Below are positions 1-6,471 of a stretch of DNA of 6,482 nucleotides, one piece after another (the stretch's first letter is position 1; each line of letters begins with the position of its first letter). The notes under the pieces were generated by a model. The model searched no databases. It saw only the letters and a program-made list of their open reading frames with translations, and was not told the DNA's origin. This DNA is from Clostridia bacterium (GTDB lineage Bacteria > Bacillota > Clostridia > Lachnospirales > CAG-274): contig JAUNPM010000093.1 of assembly GCA_030536675.1 (NCBI GenBank), forward strand, positions 1 to 6,482, written 5' to 3'. A program made the translations under genes and the position numbers.

Positions 1-945
1 ATCCTTAACAGCCTCATTTGATGTTTCCACAGGATCCATATGGATACTTATGTCACATTTATATTTTTCCTTAATTTTCTCCTCTGTACCGTCTATTATG
101 TCGTGAGCCTCCATTACATTCATTTCGGCGGGAATTTCAGCGTGCAAAGATATTATAAGCCTGCCGGGGCCGTAGTCGTGAATGTGCATATCGTGAATAC
201 CCATTATTTTTTTATTTTCCAATACGGCATTTTCAATTTCCTTTACAAATACGGGATCTGGAGCCTGCCCAAGCAAGGGTCTTAATGTTTCACCTGCTGC
301 GTCAATGCCCGCTTTAAACACAAAAAGTCCCACAATTATACCTGCATATCCATCAATATTTATATTAAATATATACCCTATAACAAAGCTCAAAAGAACA
401 GCCCCTGTTGCAGCACAGTCGCCCAAGCTGTCAGCTGCCGCCGCAAGCATTGCGGAGCCGTTTATTTTTTTGCCTAACTTCCTGTTAAAAACTGCCATCC
501 ACAATTTTACACAAATTGAAACAACAAGTATAATTACCGTAAAATACGAAAACTCCACAGGCTCCGAATTTAATATTTTTTCAACAGAGCTTTTTAAAAG
601 CTCCGAAGCCGTTGTTATTATAATAATTGCTATAAGAAGTCCCGATAAATATTCATATCTTCCGTGACCGTATGGGTGCTCGTTGTCAGCAGGCTTGTCG
701 GCGAGCTTAAAGCCTGCTATTGTTATTATTGAAGAGCCTGCGTCTGAAAGATTGTTAAAGGCATCTGCAATTATTGAAATCGATGAAGATAAAATTCCGC
801 TTAATATCTTAAGGGCAAAAAGTATAATGTTGCAAACTATGCCAACTCCACCGCTTAAGGCTCCGTATTCCTTTCTTACATCGGGATCTAAAATATCCTC
901 ACTGTTTTTTACAAACAATTTTAATAGTATATCAGTCAAATCCAT
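1..945 (-). CDS. Cation diffusion facilitator (CDF) family metal transporter, 3'-truncated by window edge
   Basis: Integral membrane divalent metal/proton antiporter that exports metal from the cytoplasm. The minus-strand frame from ATG at 945 is open for 315 codons to the window edge, so the C-terminus is missing. Six hydrophobic segments lie at about residues 33-55, 57-80, 98-120, 133-155, 165-190 and 199-215. They are followed by a cytoplasmic C-terminal domain from about 222 (GIHDMHIHDYGPG at 249-261, the usual CDF dimerisation/metal-sensing fold). The family motif NEHPYGHGRYEYLSG lies at 88-102, between TM2 and TM3. The transport site would be N64/D68 in TM2 (FNNLSDAGS) and D172/D176 in TM5 (ADSLGD). 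It has no histidine, unlike zinc-type members, so manganese or iron is more likely than zinc; this is inference. An in-frame TGA lies two codons upstream of the ATG, which fixes the start. The Shine-Dalgarno is weak (GGAAATGAGG). It is divergent from the hydrolase gene. Confidence 0.93.
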   Translation of the reverse strand, partial: MDLTDILLKLFVKNSEDILDPDVRKEYGALSGGVGIVCNIILFALKILSGILSSSISIIADAFNNLSDAGSSIITIAGFKLADKPADNEHPYGHGRYEYLSGLLIAIIIITTASELLKSSVEKILNSEPVEFSYFTVIILVVSICVKLWMAVFNRKLGKKINGSAMLAAAADSLGDCAATGAVLLSFVIGYIFNINIDGYAGIIVGLFVFKAGIDAAGETLRPLLGQAPDPVFVKEIENAVLENKKIMGIHDMHIHDYGPGRLIISLHAEIPAEMNVMEAHDIIDGTEEKIKEKYKCDISIHMDPVETSNEAVKD

Positions 946-976
946 TCCTCATTTCCAATAAATTACTTTTTTATTA

Positions 977-985
977 ATTATACCA
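977..985 (-). promoter_or_regulatory. Extended -10 promoter for the CDF gene
   Basis: On the minus strand the sequence reads TGGTATAAT: a perfect TATAAT at 982-977 with the TG extension at 985-984. This is the classical extended -10 element of Gram-positive sigma-A promoters. No convincing -35 hexamer is seen 16-18 nt upstream, which is acceptable for this promoter class. The predicted start is near 970, giving a leader of about 25 nt before the CDF ATG. Confidence 0.65.
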
Positions 986-1044
986 GATAAACATAAGGTT
1001 AGGAAAGCACAACATAAAAATAAACTTCTCTTCTTTATAACAAA

Positions 1045-1095
1045 ATAATAAAATATTATTGAAAAAAATTGTTTTTTATGTTAATATTTTATTAT
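1045..1095. repeat. Inverted repeat of two palindromic sites straddling the hydrolase promoter (candidate operators)
   Basis: TAATAAAATATTA at 1046-1058 recurs as its exact reverse complement TAATATTTTATTA at 1082-1094. The match extends by one more pair (1045/1095), giving 14 matched bases per arm. Each arm is itself a palindrome, TAATA-N3-TATTA, with centres at 1052 and 1088, 36 bp apart. The first arm abuts the -35 and the second covers the -10. This layout fits a dimeric repressor with two sites. In DNA this AT-rich, chance remains a real alternative. Confidence 0.35.
1059..1087 (+). promoter_or_regulatory. Sigma-A-type promoter for the GH105 hydrolase
   Basis: TTGAAA (1059-1064) and TAATAT (1082-1087) are separated by exactly 17 nt. 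Transcription would start near 1094, about 35 nt before the ATG. An overlapping alternative is TTGTTT (1069-1074) with TTATAT (1092-1097), also at 17 nt. The region is very AT-rich, so the exact choice is uncertain, but a rightward promoter here is expected because the neighbouring gene is divergent. Confidence 0.5.
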
Positions 1096-1129
1096 ATACC
1101 AAAACAAATTATTCGGGAGGTTTATTATT

Positions 1130-2251
1130 ATGGACATATTGGATAAGTATATTGACCAATTACTTGAAAAGAGTACGCCTCAGGCGCCTATTTGGAACAT
1201 AGAAAAAATAAAGAGCGGAAAGCCCTCTACTTGGAATTACATAGACGGCTGTATGATAAAAGCTATCCTTGATCTTTATGCAATAAAAGGCGATGAAAAA
1301 TTTTTGAAATTTGCCGATGATTTTATTGACTACTTTGTTCAAGATGACGGAAGCATTAAATCATATGACCCTCTTGAATATAACATTGACAATGTAAACG
1401 CAGGCAAAACATTGTTTGAGCTTTACAAGCTTACAGGCAAAGAAAAGTATAAAAAGGCTATTGAAACAATTTACTCTCAGGTGAAAAATCAGCCCAGAAC
1501 GGAAGAAGGCAATTTTTGGCACAAAAAAATATATCCCAATCAGGTTTGGCTTGACGGAATGTATATGGGACAGCCTTTTTATATGCAATATGAAGTGGAA
1601 TATAACAACTGCAAAAACTGCAAAGACAGCTACGATCAGTTTTTAAACGTTTATGATAAGCTGAGAGATCCCAAAACAGGTCTTGATTATTCAAGGAAAG
1701 CCTTTTGGTGTGATAAGGTTACGGGACTTTCAAGAAATTTCTGGTTAAGAGCCTTAGGCTGGTATGCTATGGCGCTTATTGACACCATTTCCGTTATGCC
1801 CGATACAATGGCAGAAGAAAAATCAAAGCTTTCTTCTATTTATAAGGAGCTTATAGACTCTATGCTTAAATATCAGAGTGACAACGGTATGTGGTATCAG
1901 GTAGTAAATTTAGGCGGAATACCTAATAACTATCTTGAAACAAGCGGCAGCTCCATTTTTGCCTATGCCATTATGAAGAGCGTAAGAATGGGTATTCTTG
2001 ATGAAAGCTACTTTAAATACGGAGAAAAAGCCTTTAACGGTGTTTGTGAAAAATATCTTTCAGAAAAGAACGGGGAGCTTCAGCTTGACGGCATATGCCT
2101 TGTTGCTGGCTTAGGCCCCGAAAATAACACAAGACGTGACGGTACTTTCGGTTACTATATGTCAGAGCCTGTTGTTTCAAACGACGCAAAGGGTGTCGGA
2201 CCTCTTGTTCTTGCTTATATTGAAATTTTATATAAGGAAAAGAATAAATAA
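1130..2251 (+). CDS. Unsaturated glycuronyl hydrolase, GH105/GH88 family (YteR/YesR-like)
   Basis: Predicted cytoplasmic hydrolase that removes the 4,5-unsaturated uronic acid from oligosaccharides released by polysaccharide lyases (rhamnogalacturonan, pectin or related uronides). It has 373 residues, the usual length for the (alpha/alpha)6-barrel family, and no signal peptide or membrane segment. Diagnostic stretches are WNYIDGCM (35-42), NVNAGKTLFELY (88-99), FWHKKIYPNQVWLDGMYMGQPFY (129-151, described here by position; key residues H131 and D142), FWLRALGWYAMALID (204-218) and NYLETSGSSIFAYAI (267-281). D142 in WLDGMYM aligns with the catalytic aspartate of Bacillus subtilis YteR (D143), and H131 matches its active-site histidine. 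The exact substrate cannot be read from the sequence. A CxxC pair (C161, C164) sits in a surface region where I do not recall one as typical. The start is supported by CGGGAGG at 1114-1120, 9 nt before the ATG. No lyase, sugar transporter or regulator gene is visible nearby. Confidence 0.9.
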   Translation: MDILDKYIDQLLEKSTPQAPIWNIEKIKSGKPSTWNYIDGCMIKAILDLYAIKGDEKFLKFADDFIDYFVQDDGSIKSYDPLEYNIDNVNAGKTLFELYKLTGKEKYKKAIETIYSQVKNQPRTEEGNFWHKKIYPNQVWLDGMYMGQPFYMQYEVEYNNCKNCKDSYDQFLNVYDKLRDPKTGLDYSRKAFWCDKVTGLSRNFWLRALGWYAMALIDTISVMPDTMAEEKSKLSSIYKELIDSMLKYQSDNGMWYQVVNLGGIPNNYLETSGSSIFAYAIMKSVRMGILDESYFKYGEKAFNGVCEKYLSEKNGELQLDGICLVAGLGPENNTRRDGTFGYYMSEPVVSNDAKGVGPLVLAYIEILYKEKNK

Positions 2252-2265
2252 AATATTTGAGCTGT

Positions 2266-2291
2266 GGGCGGCATTTTGCCGTCCTTATTTT
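2266..2291 (+). terminator. Intrinsic terminator after the GH105 gene
   Basis: GGGCGGCA (2266-2273) pairs with TGCCGTCC (2277-2284) over 8 bp with one G-U pair and a tight TTT loop. It is followed by TTATTTT (2285-2291). It begins 14 nt after the hydrolase stop and ends 24 nt before the ABC gene's ribosome binding site. The U tract is interrupted, so some read-through into the ABC gene is plausible. Confidence 0.65.
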
Positions 2292-2325
2292 AAATTTTCA
2301 ATTTTAAATACTACAGGAGGTTTTT

Positions 2326-3996
2326 ATGAAAACCCGTTCAATAAACGCTCTCAAATGGATATACAAATACACAGGCAGACAGCTTTGGTGGGTAGTTTTT
2401 TTATCTGTTATTACGGGAGCAATTTCACTGGGATTTATATGGCTTGCCCTTGTTTCAAGTGAGATACTTGACATAGCCACAGGCGCACGTGACGGCAATT
2501 TAATATTTTCCATTTTTAAAATCATTCTTATAATAATACTTCAGGGCGCTTTGAATGTTATATACTGCAATATTTTAATACGTGCAATGGGTAAAATAGA
2601 CATTAAAATAAAGCAGGGTATATTTAACAGCCTTTTGAACAAAAAATGGACTAAAATAAACGAATATCATTCGGGAGAGCTTTTAAACCGTTTTACATCA
2701 GACGTAGATATAATAATTGAAGGTATTGTAAACATTGTGCCAAGCGGTATTGCTTTAAGCACAAGGCTTATTGCAGGACTTGCAGTCCTTTTTAAAATTG
2801 AGCCTAAACTTGCTGTTATAGTTATACTTTTAGGAATTTTTGTCAGCTTTGCCGCCAAAATTTATAGCAAGCATTTTAAATATCTTCACAAAGAGCTTCA
2901 AAATGCCAACGGCTTTGTCCGTTCCTTTATACAGGAGTGTATTGAAAACATTGTTGTTATAAAATCCTATGCAAACAACGACATTGTTTCCTCTCGCCTT
3001 AGGGAAAAGCAGTTAAAAGCTCTTAAATTAATGTATAAAAAGCAAACCGTAAGCAATATTGCAGACACGGGAGTGTATATTCTTTTTACGGGAGGCTACT
3101 ATGCCGCCCTTGTATGGGGAGCATTCAGAATAAGTGCGGGCACAATTACATTCGGTACTCTAACGGCATTTCTGCAAATTATTGAACAAATAAAGGCGCC
3201 TATGCGAAACATAAGCGGACTTGTTCCCGCTTTTTATTCAATGATAGCATCTGCCGAAAGACTTATAGAGCTTGAAAATATTGAAAATGAAGAGCTTTCC
3301 GACTTGGAAATTTCCCCGTCTGAAATTTATGAAAATATTTCATCTCTTAATTTTGAAAATGTAACATTTGCATACAAAAAAGAAAACATAATAGAAAATG
3401 CTTCCGCTCAAATCAATAAGGGTGAAACCGTTGCCGTTGCAGGACCCTCCGGCATAGGAAAGTCCACAATGATGAAACTGATACTTGCTCTTATAGAGCC
3501 ACAAGAGGGAAAGGTTTTCTTTAAACTTAAGGACGGCACATCTTTAAAAGCAGATGCATCCTTAAGAAAGCTTTTTGCTTATGTACCTCAAGGGAATATG
3601 ATACTTTCCGGCACAATAAGAGAAAATATATCCTTTTGCAATCCAAATGCTTCCGACGGAGAAATAGAAAACGCCGCTAAACTTGCAATGATATATGATT
3701 TTATAAAAACGCTTCCCGACAAATTTGAAACCGTTATAGGCGAAAGAGGACTGGGCTTAAGCGAAGGTCAAATACAGCGTATTGCACTTGCAAGAGCCTT
3801 CTTAAGCGATGCCCCTATTCTTCTTCTTGATGAATCCACCTCTGCCCTTGACGAAGCAAATGAAAAGGGACTCATTGAAAACATAAGATCTCTTAAAACA
3901 AAGACCTGTATAATTATTTCTCACAGACAAAAAACAATTAAAATGTGCGATAGAATTATAGAATTTAAAAATAAAAAATTTACAGAAATATGCTAA
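2326..3996 (+). CDS. ABC exporter half-transporter (fused TMD-NBD, MsbA/LmrA-like)
   Basis: Inner-membrane ATP-driven exporter that works as a dimer; the substrate is unknown (lipid, drug or peptide are all possible). It has 556 residues. The N-terminal type-I exporter domain (about 15-305) has six hydrophobic segments near 22-42, 60-83, 138-157, 161-179, 247-267 and 275-295. The C-terminal ATPase (about 341-556) carries A-loop Y350, Walker A GPSGIGKS (373-380), Q-loop Q422 (AYVPQ), signature LSEGQ (478-482), Walker B ILLLDE (498-503, catalytic E503), D-loop SALD and H-loop H533 (ISHR). All catalytic residues are present, so the protein could hydrolyse ATP as a homodimer, and no partner half-transporter is adjacent. 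The signature has E in place of the commoner G, a tolerated variant. There is no N-terminal C39 peptidase domain, so it is not a leader-cleaving bacteriocin exporter. The ribosome binding site AGGAGG (2315-2320) lies 5 nt before the ATG. I see no clear promoter of its own; it may rely on read-through past the upstream terminator. Confidence 0.94.
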   Translation: MKTRSINALKWIYKYTGRQLWWVVFLSVITGAISLGFIWLALVSSEILDIATGARDGNLIFSIFKIILIIILQGALNVIYCNILIRAMGKIDIKIKQGIFNSLLNKKWTKINEYHSGELLNRFTSDVDIIIEGIVNIVPSGIALSTRLIAGLAVLFKIEPKLAVIVILLGIFVSFAAKIYSKHFKYLHKELQNANGFVRSFIQECIENIVVIKSYANNDIVSSRLREKQLKALKLMYKKQTVSNIADTGVYILFTGGYYAALVWGAFRISAGTITFGTLTAFLQIIEQIKAPMRNISGLVPAFYSMIASAERLIELENIENEELSDLEISPSEIYENISSLNFENVTFAYKKENIIENASAQINKGETVAVAGPSGIGKSTMMKLILALIEPQEGKVFFKLKDGTSLKADASLRKLFAYVPQGNMILSGTIRENISFCNPNASDGEIENAAKLAMIYDFIKTLPDKFETVIGERGLGLSEGQIQRIALARAFLSDAPILLLDESTSALDEANEKGLIENIRSLKTKTCIIISHRQKTIKMCDRIIEFKNKKFTEIC

Positions 3997-4023
3997 TTCA
4001 TATACAGATATGGGTAAATCCGA

Positions 4024-4078
4024 TAAATAAAAATATCCTTTGTCTATCGTTGTGGTTGACAAAGGATATTTTTATTTA
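4024..4078. terminator. Bidirectional intrinsic terminator between convergent ABC gene and pgi
   Basis: A perfect 21-bp inverted repeat: 4024-4044 pairs with 4058-4078 around a 13-nt loop. The core stem is AATATCCTTTGTC/GACAAAGGATATT. Both flanks are A-rich on the 5' side and T-rich on the 3' side, so the same hairpin ends transcription in either direction. It lies 27 nt after the ABC stop and 34 nt after the pgi stop (counting on the minus strand). Confidence 0.92.
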
Positions 4079-4112
4079 ATACTGTTTATACTTTTTAATT
4101 TATCGCTTAAAA

Positions 4113-5456
4113 TTAATTTTCAAGTCTTGCCTCAAGCTCTGCCTTCTGCTCCTCATATCCCGGCTTTCCCAGAAGAGCGAACATATTCTTTTTATAAGCC
4201 TCAACTCCGGGCTGATCAAAAGGATTTACTCCAAGCATATATCCGCTTATTGCAAGAGCCTTTTCAAAGAAATAAACCAGCTGACCAAAATGATATGCGT
4301 CAGCTTTTTCAATTTCTATAACCATAGTAGGCACACCGCCGTCAACGTGAGCAAGGAAAGTACCGCCGTAAGCCTTTGAATTTACAAACTGAATACTCTT
4401 GTCTGCAAGGAAATTAAGTCCGTCAAGATTTTCTTCATCAGCCTCAATAACAATATCCTTTTTAGCCTTATCCACCCATAAAACTGTTTCAAAAAGATTT
4501 CTGCTTCCGTCCTGTATAAACTGACCGATTGAATGTAAGTCAGTAGAAAAGTTTGCGCTTACAGGGAAAATACCCTTCTGGTCTTTGCCCTCTGATTCGG
4601 CATAAAGCTGCTTGTACCACTCGCCGAACATAGTAAGAGAAGGCTCATAGTTAGCAAGAATTTCAATGCCCTTGCCCTTTCTGTATAAAATATTTCTGAG
4701 TGCAGCATATTTTAAGCAATCGTTATTTGCAAGGTCATCATTTTTATACTGATTTGCAGCGTCCTGAGCACCCTTCATAACTTCATCAACATCAATTCCT
4801 GCCGCAGCCATTAATAAAATACCTACAGGTGTAAGCACAGAAAATCTTCCGCCTATATCATCTGTAATAACAAATGTTTCGTATCCCTCTTTGTCAGCAA
4901 GTGACTTTAAAGCTCCTCTAGCCTTGTCTGTAGTTGCAAAAATTCTCTCCTTTGCACCCTCCTTGCCATACTTATCCTCGATCATTTTCTTAAAAATTCT
5001 AAAGGCAATAGCAGGCTCCGTAGTTGTGCCTGATTTTGAAATGACATTTATTGAAAAATCTCTGTCACCTATCATTTCAATAATATCACTTAAGTAATCT
5101 GAGCTTATACTGTTTCCCACAAAGTAAACATCAGGGAATCCTGGATGCTTTTTATTGTTGTAATTACTGCCCTTAATAAAGTCCAAAGCAGCTCTTCCGC
5201 CTAAATATGAACCGCCTATACCTATGACAACGAGGACCTGACTGTTTGACTGTATCTTCTTTGCAGCAGCCTTCATTCTTTCAAATTCTTCCTTATCATA
5301 TTCAAAAGGTAAATTGACCCAGCCTATAAAGTCATTTCCCGCACCCTTGCCTGAATAAAGAAGCTCACTGGCAGTTTTGACCATAGGCTCGATTTTTGAA
5401 AGCTCGTCATCTCTTACAAATTTTTTAATTCCGTTTAATTTTAATGTAATGCCCAT
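4113..5456 (-). CDS. pgi: Glucose-6-phosphate isomerase
   Basis: Cytoplasmic enzyme of glycolysis and gluconeogenesis that interconverts glucose 6-phosphate and fructose 6-phosphate, acting as a dimer. It has 447 residues, the normal size of the Firmicutes-type enzyme. Visible motifs are the sugar-phosphate binding loop GIGGSYLGGRAA (79-90), SKSGTTTEP (140-148), family signature 1 DDIGGRFSVLTPVG (199-212) and signature 2 FDQPGVEAYKKNMF (413-426). Active-site candidates are the glutamate in the AESEGKD segment (E287/E289), H308 in DLHSIGQ and K422 in VEAYKK. They match the Glu/His/Lys set known for the Geobacillus stearothermophilus enzyme. The start is supported by GGAGG (5471-5467), 10 nt before the ATG. 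It is a single-gene unit with its own promoter upstream and the shared hairpin downstream. Nothing looks truncated or unusual. Confidence 0.98.
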   Translation of the reverse strand: MGITLKLNGIKKFVRDDELSKIEPMVKTASELLYSGKGAGNDFIGWVNLPFEYDKEEFERMKAAAKKIQSNSQVLVVIGIGGSYLGGRAALDFIKGSNYNNKKHPGFPDVYFVGNSISSDYLSDIIEMIGDRDFSINVISKSGTTTEPAIAFRIFKKMIEDKYGKEGAKERIFATTDKARGALKSLADKEGYETFVITDDIGGRFSVLTPVGILLMAAAGIDVDEVMKGAQDAANQYKNDDLANNDCLKYAALRNILYRKGKGIEILANYEPSLTMFGEWYKQLYAESEGKDQKGIFPVSANFSTDLHSIGQFIQDGSRNLFETVLWVDKAKKDIVIEADEENLDGLNFLADKSIQFVNSKAYGGTFLAHVDGGVPTMVIEIEKADAYHFGQLVYFFEKALAISGYMLGVNPFDQPGVEAYKKNMFALLGKPGYEEQKAELEARLEN

Positions 5457-5490
5457 TTTATGTATACCTCCGTATATTTTTTATAATTAA

Positions 5491-5519
5491 ATTATATCAC
5501 AACTTTCATATATTTTCCA
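5491..5519 (-). promoter_or_regulatory. pgi promoter with extended -10
   Basis: On the minus strand, TGATATAAT gives a perfect TATAAT at 5496-5491 with the TG extension at 5499-5498. TGGAAA at 5519-5514 sits exactly 17 nt upstream as a 4-of-6 match to the -35 consensus. Predicted transcription starts near 5484, giving a leader of about 27 nt that contains the GGAGG site. Confidence 0.72.
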
Positions 5520-5532
5520 TAGTTTTTTTTGT

Positions 5533-5584
5533 AATTTTACCATTTTTTTGGTAAAATTTTCTATATATATAATAAAAATTTTAC
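5533..5584. repeat. AT-rich inverted repeats upstream of the pgi promoter
   Basis: Three related blocks alternate in orientation: AATTTTACC (5533-5541), GGTAAAATT (5550-5558, exact reverse complement, 8-nt loop) and AAAATTTTAC (5575-5584, exact reverse complement of GTAAAATTTT at 5551-5560). The blocks lie 14-65 nt upstream of the pgi -35. They could be a regulator site or simply AT-rich spacer; nothing in the sequence decides. Confidence 0.35.
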
Positions 5585-5608
5585 ATATTTCTTTGCGTCC
5601 CAATTTTC

Positions 5609-5653
5609 CCCCAAAACAAAAACACCCTTACGCCAAAGCATAAAGATGTTTTT
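5609..5653 (-). terminator. Intrinsic terminator of agrDB (minus-strand specific)
   Basis: In minus-strand RNA, 5653-5638 pairs with 5633-5618 over 16 continuous positions (AAAAACATC... with ...GGGTGTTTTT), including three G-U pairs, around a 4-nt loop. A T-rich run, TTTTTGTTTT, forms the stem base and tail. It starts 5 nt after the agrB stop codon. The G-U pairs become C-A mismatches in plus-strand RNA, so the hairpin is much weaker in the other direction, as expected for an agrDB terminator rather than a bidirectional one. Confidence 0.8.
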
Positions 5654-5658
5654 GCCAA

Positions 5659-6234
5659 TCACTTAACATTTTTAAATTTTAACTTGATATATCCGCCAAG
5701 TACAAAACCGGCACCAATAATAATTGCGTAAAAAACCGCTCTTTCTATGTTTGCAAATTTCAGAAACTTAAATACAACCCCAATTAAAATTTCTGTGAAT
5801 AATACTGCAAGAGTTTTATATTTATATTTAACATATTCTCTTTCCGAAAGTCGTTTATTATCATTTTCCACCGGAGCAAGGACTCCCAGAATACAAACCG
5901 CCGCAATTAAAGCAGCTATTACATACAGTTCGGCAATATTAATTTCATTTGCCACACAATAAACCAATGATAAAGAATTTGAAATTACAAAACATCTGAT
6001 TCTTGTGTCAGCGTGATAACCGCCTATAAACTTTCTCAAAAATATAAAAGCAGTTAAAAATACTATGCCGTTTAGCAAGCAATTAAATATACAAAATATT
6101 ATTATCTGTAACACAACAAAAGAAGCATATGAAAACAGCTGATAAATTCCGTATATGATCAGTTCTTTGTTATCTTCCGTTATTATTGAATTTTTTATTC
6201 CGCATTCGACCCATTTGTTAATCAAGTTTTCCAT
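5659..6234 (-). CDS. agrB: AgrB, accessory gene regulator membrane endopeptidase
   Basis: Multi-pass membrane cysteine protease that cleaves the C-terminal tail from the AgrD propeptide and catalyses thiolactone ring closure, the first step in making a cyclic autoinducing peptide. It has 191 residues, close to the 189 of Staphylococcus aureus AgrB. The family core RKFIGGYHADTRIRCFVISN (67-86) carries catalytic H74 and C81; the 7-residue spacing equals that of the known H77/C84 pair. LAPVENDNKRLSEREYVKYK (119-138) matches the conserved loop seen in the family. Hydrophobic segments lie near 28-48, 49-66, 82-98, 103-121, 141-158 and 166-183. The ATG is 5 nt after the agrD stop, and its Shine-Dalgarno (AGAAGG) lies inside the last agrD codons, so the pair should be translationally coupled. 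A strong terminator follows at once. No agrC or agrA lies downstream. Confidence 0.94.
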   Translation of the reverse strand: MENLINKWVECGIKNSIITEDNKELIIYGIYQLFSYASFVVLQIIIFCIFNCLLNGIVFLTAFIFLRKFIGGYHADTRIRCFVISNSLSLVYCVANEINIAELYVIAALIAAVCILGVLAPVENDNKRLSEREYVKYKYKTLAVLFTEILIGVVFKFLKFANIERAVFYAIIIGAGFVLGGYIKLKFKNVK

Positions 6235-6239
6235 TTTAA

Positions 6240-6395
6240 TTAAGCCTTCTTAAATTTTTCGCTGCCTTCAGGCAATCTTGGCTGATAAGCAACCAAAGTA
6301 CAAGCTGAATTCACATCCCAGATAAGAACTGCAAGAGCTGCTGAAAAAGCAGTTTTTGACATCATCATTACTGTTTTTTTAATTCTCTCCTTCAT
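6240..6395 (-). CDS. agrD: AgrD, cyclic autoinducing peptide precursor (51 aa)
   Basis: Small propeptide of a thiolactone quorum-sensing signal. The three-part AgrD layout is visible. First is an N-terminal basic/amphipathic helix (MKERIKKTV, then a hydrophobic stretch to W26) that would anchor it to the membrane. Next is the signal core NSACTLVA (29-36) with the ring cysteine C32. Last is a C-terminal recognition tail starting YQPRLPEG (37-44). The predicted ring joins C32 to the carboxyl of A36 (five residues, as in known AIPs). The Cys-x4 then x-Q-P...P pattern resembles clostridial AgrD proteins as I remember them. The tail ends in EKFKKA and is net basic, unlike the acidic staphylococcal tail. 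A near-consensus AGGAGGA (6410-6404) lies 8 nt before the ATG. The gene is followed after 5 nt by agrB. Its small size hides it from length-limited gene finding. The exact signal ends are inferred; identity is secure mainly from the agrB linkage plus the core. Confidence 0.88.
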   Translation of the reverse strand: MKERIKKTVMMMSKTAFSAALAVLIWDVNSACTLVAYQPRLPEGSEKFKKA

Positions 6396-6471
6396 TGTTT
6401 TTGTCCTCCTTATATATTTTTGCGTACGATGTTAATGGCAAGATTTAAACCGTTTCCACCGAACAAATAAC

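Noticed and set aside
40..961. Three plus-strand reading frames (40-285, 305-667, 683-961)
   Set aside because: They lie antisense to the CDF gene, whose minus-strand frame is open throughout and has clear family motifs; their translations have no recognisable features or ribosome sites.
1160..1694. Minus-strand reading frames inside the hydrolase gene
   Set aside because: They are antisense shadows of a well-supported GH105 gene.
2136..2462. Plus-strand frame bridging the hydrolase and ABC genes
   Set aside because: It overlaps both genes out of frame, runs through the terminator, and lacks any family motif.
2326..3996. ABC exporter as the dedicated AIP exporter for the agr module
   Set aside because: It lies beyond pgi on the opposite strand with separate terminators, has no peptidase domain, and nothing in its sequence ties it to AgrD.
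4024..4078. Perfect 21-bp inverted repeat as a transposon end or attachment site
   Set aside because: Its position between convergent stops, hairpin geometry and A/T-rich flanks fit a bidirectional terminator; no transposase or integrase is present.
4040..4321. Plus-strand frame starting in the terminator loop
   Set aside because: It is antisense to the 3' end of pgi and begins inside the hairpin; no independent support.
5747..5962. Plus-strand frame opposite agrB
   Set aside because: It is a complement shadow of agrB without a ribosome site.
6446..6460. LytTR/AgrA-like box (AACGGTTTAA on the minus strand) in the agrD leader
   Set aside because: Only one loose copy is present, no direct repeat is seen, and it lies downstream of the predicted -10, so it is not a credible AgrA activator site.
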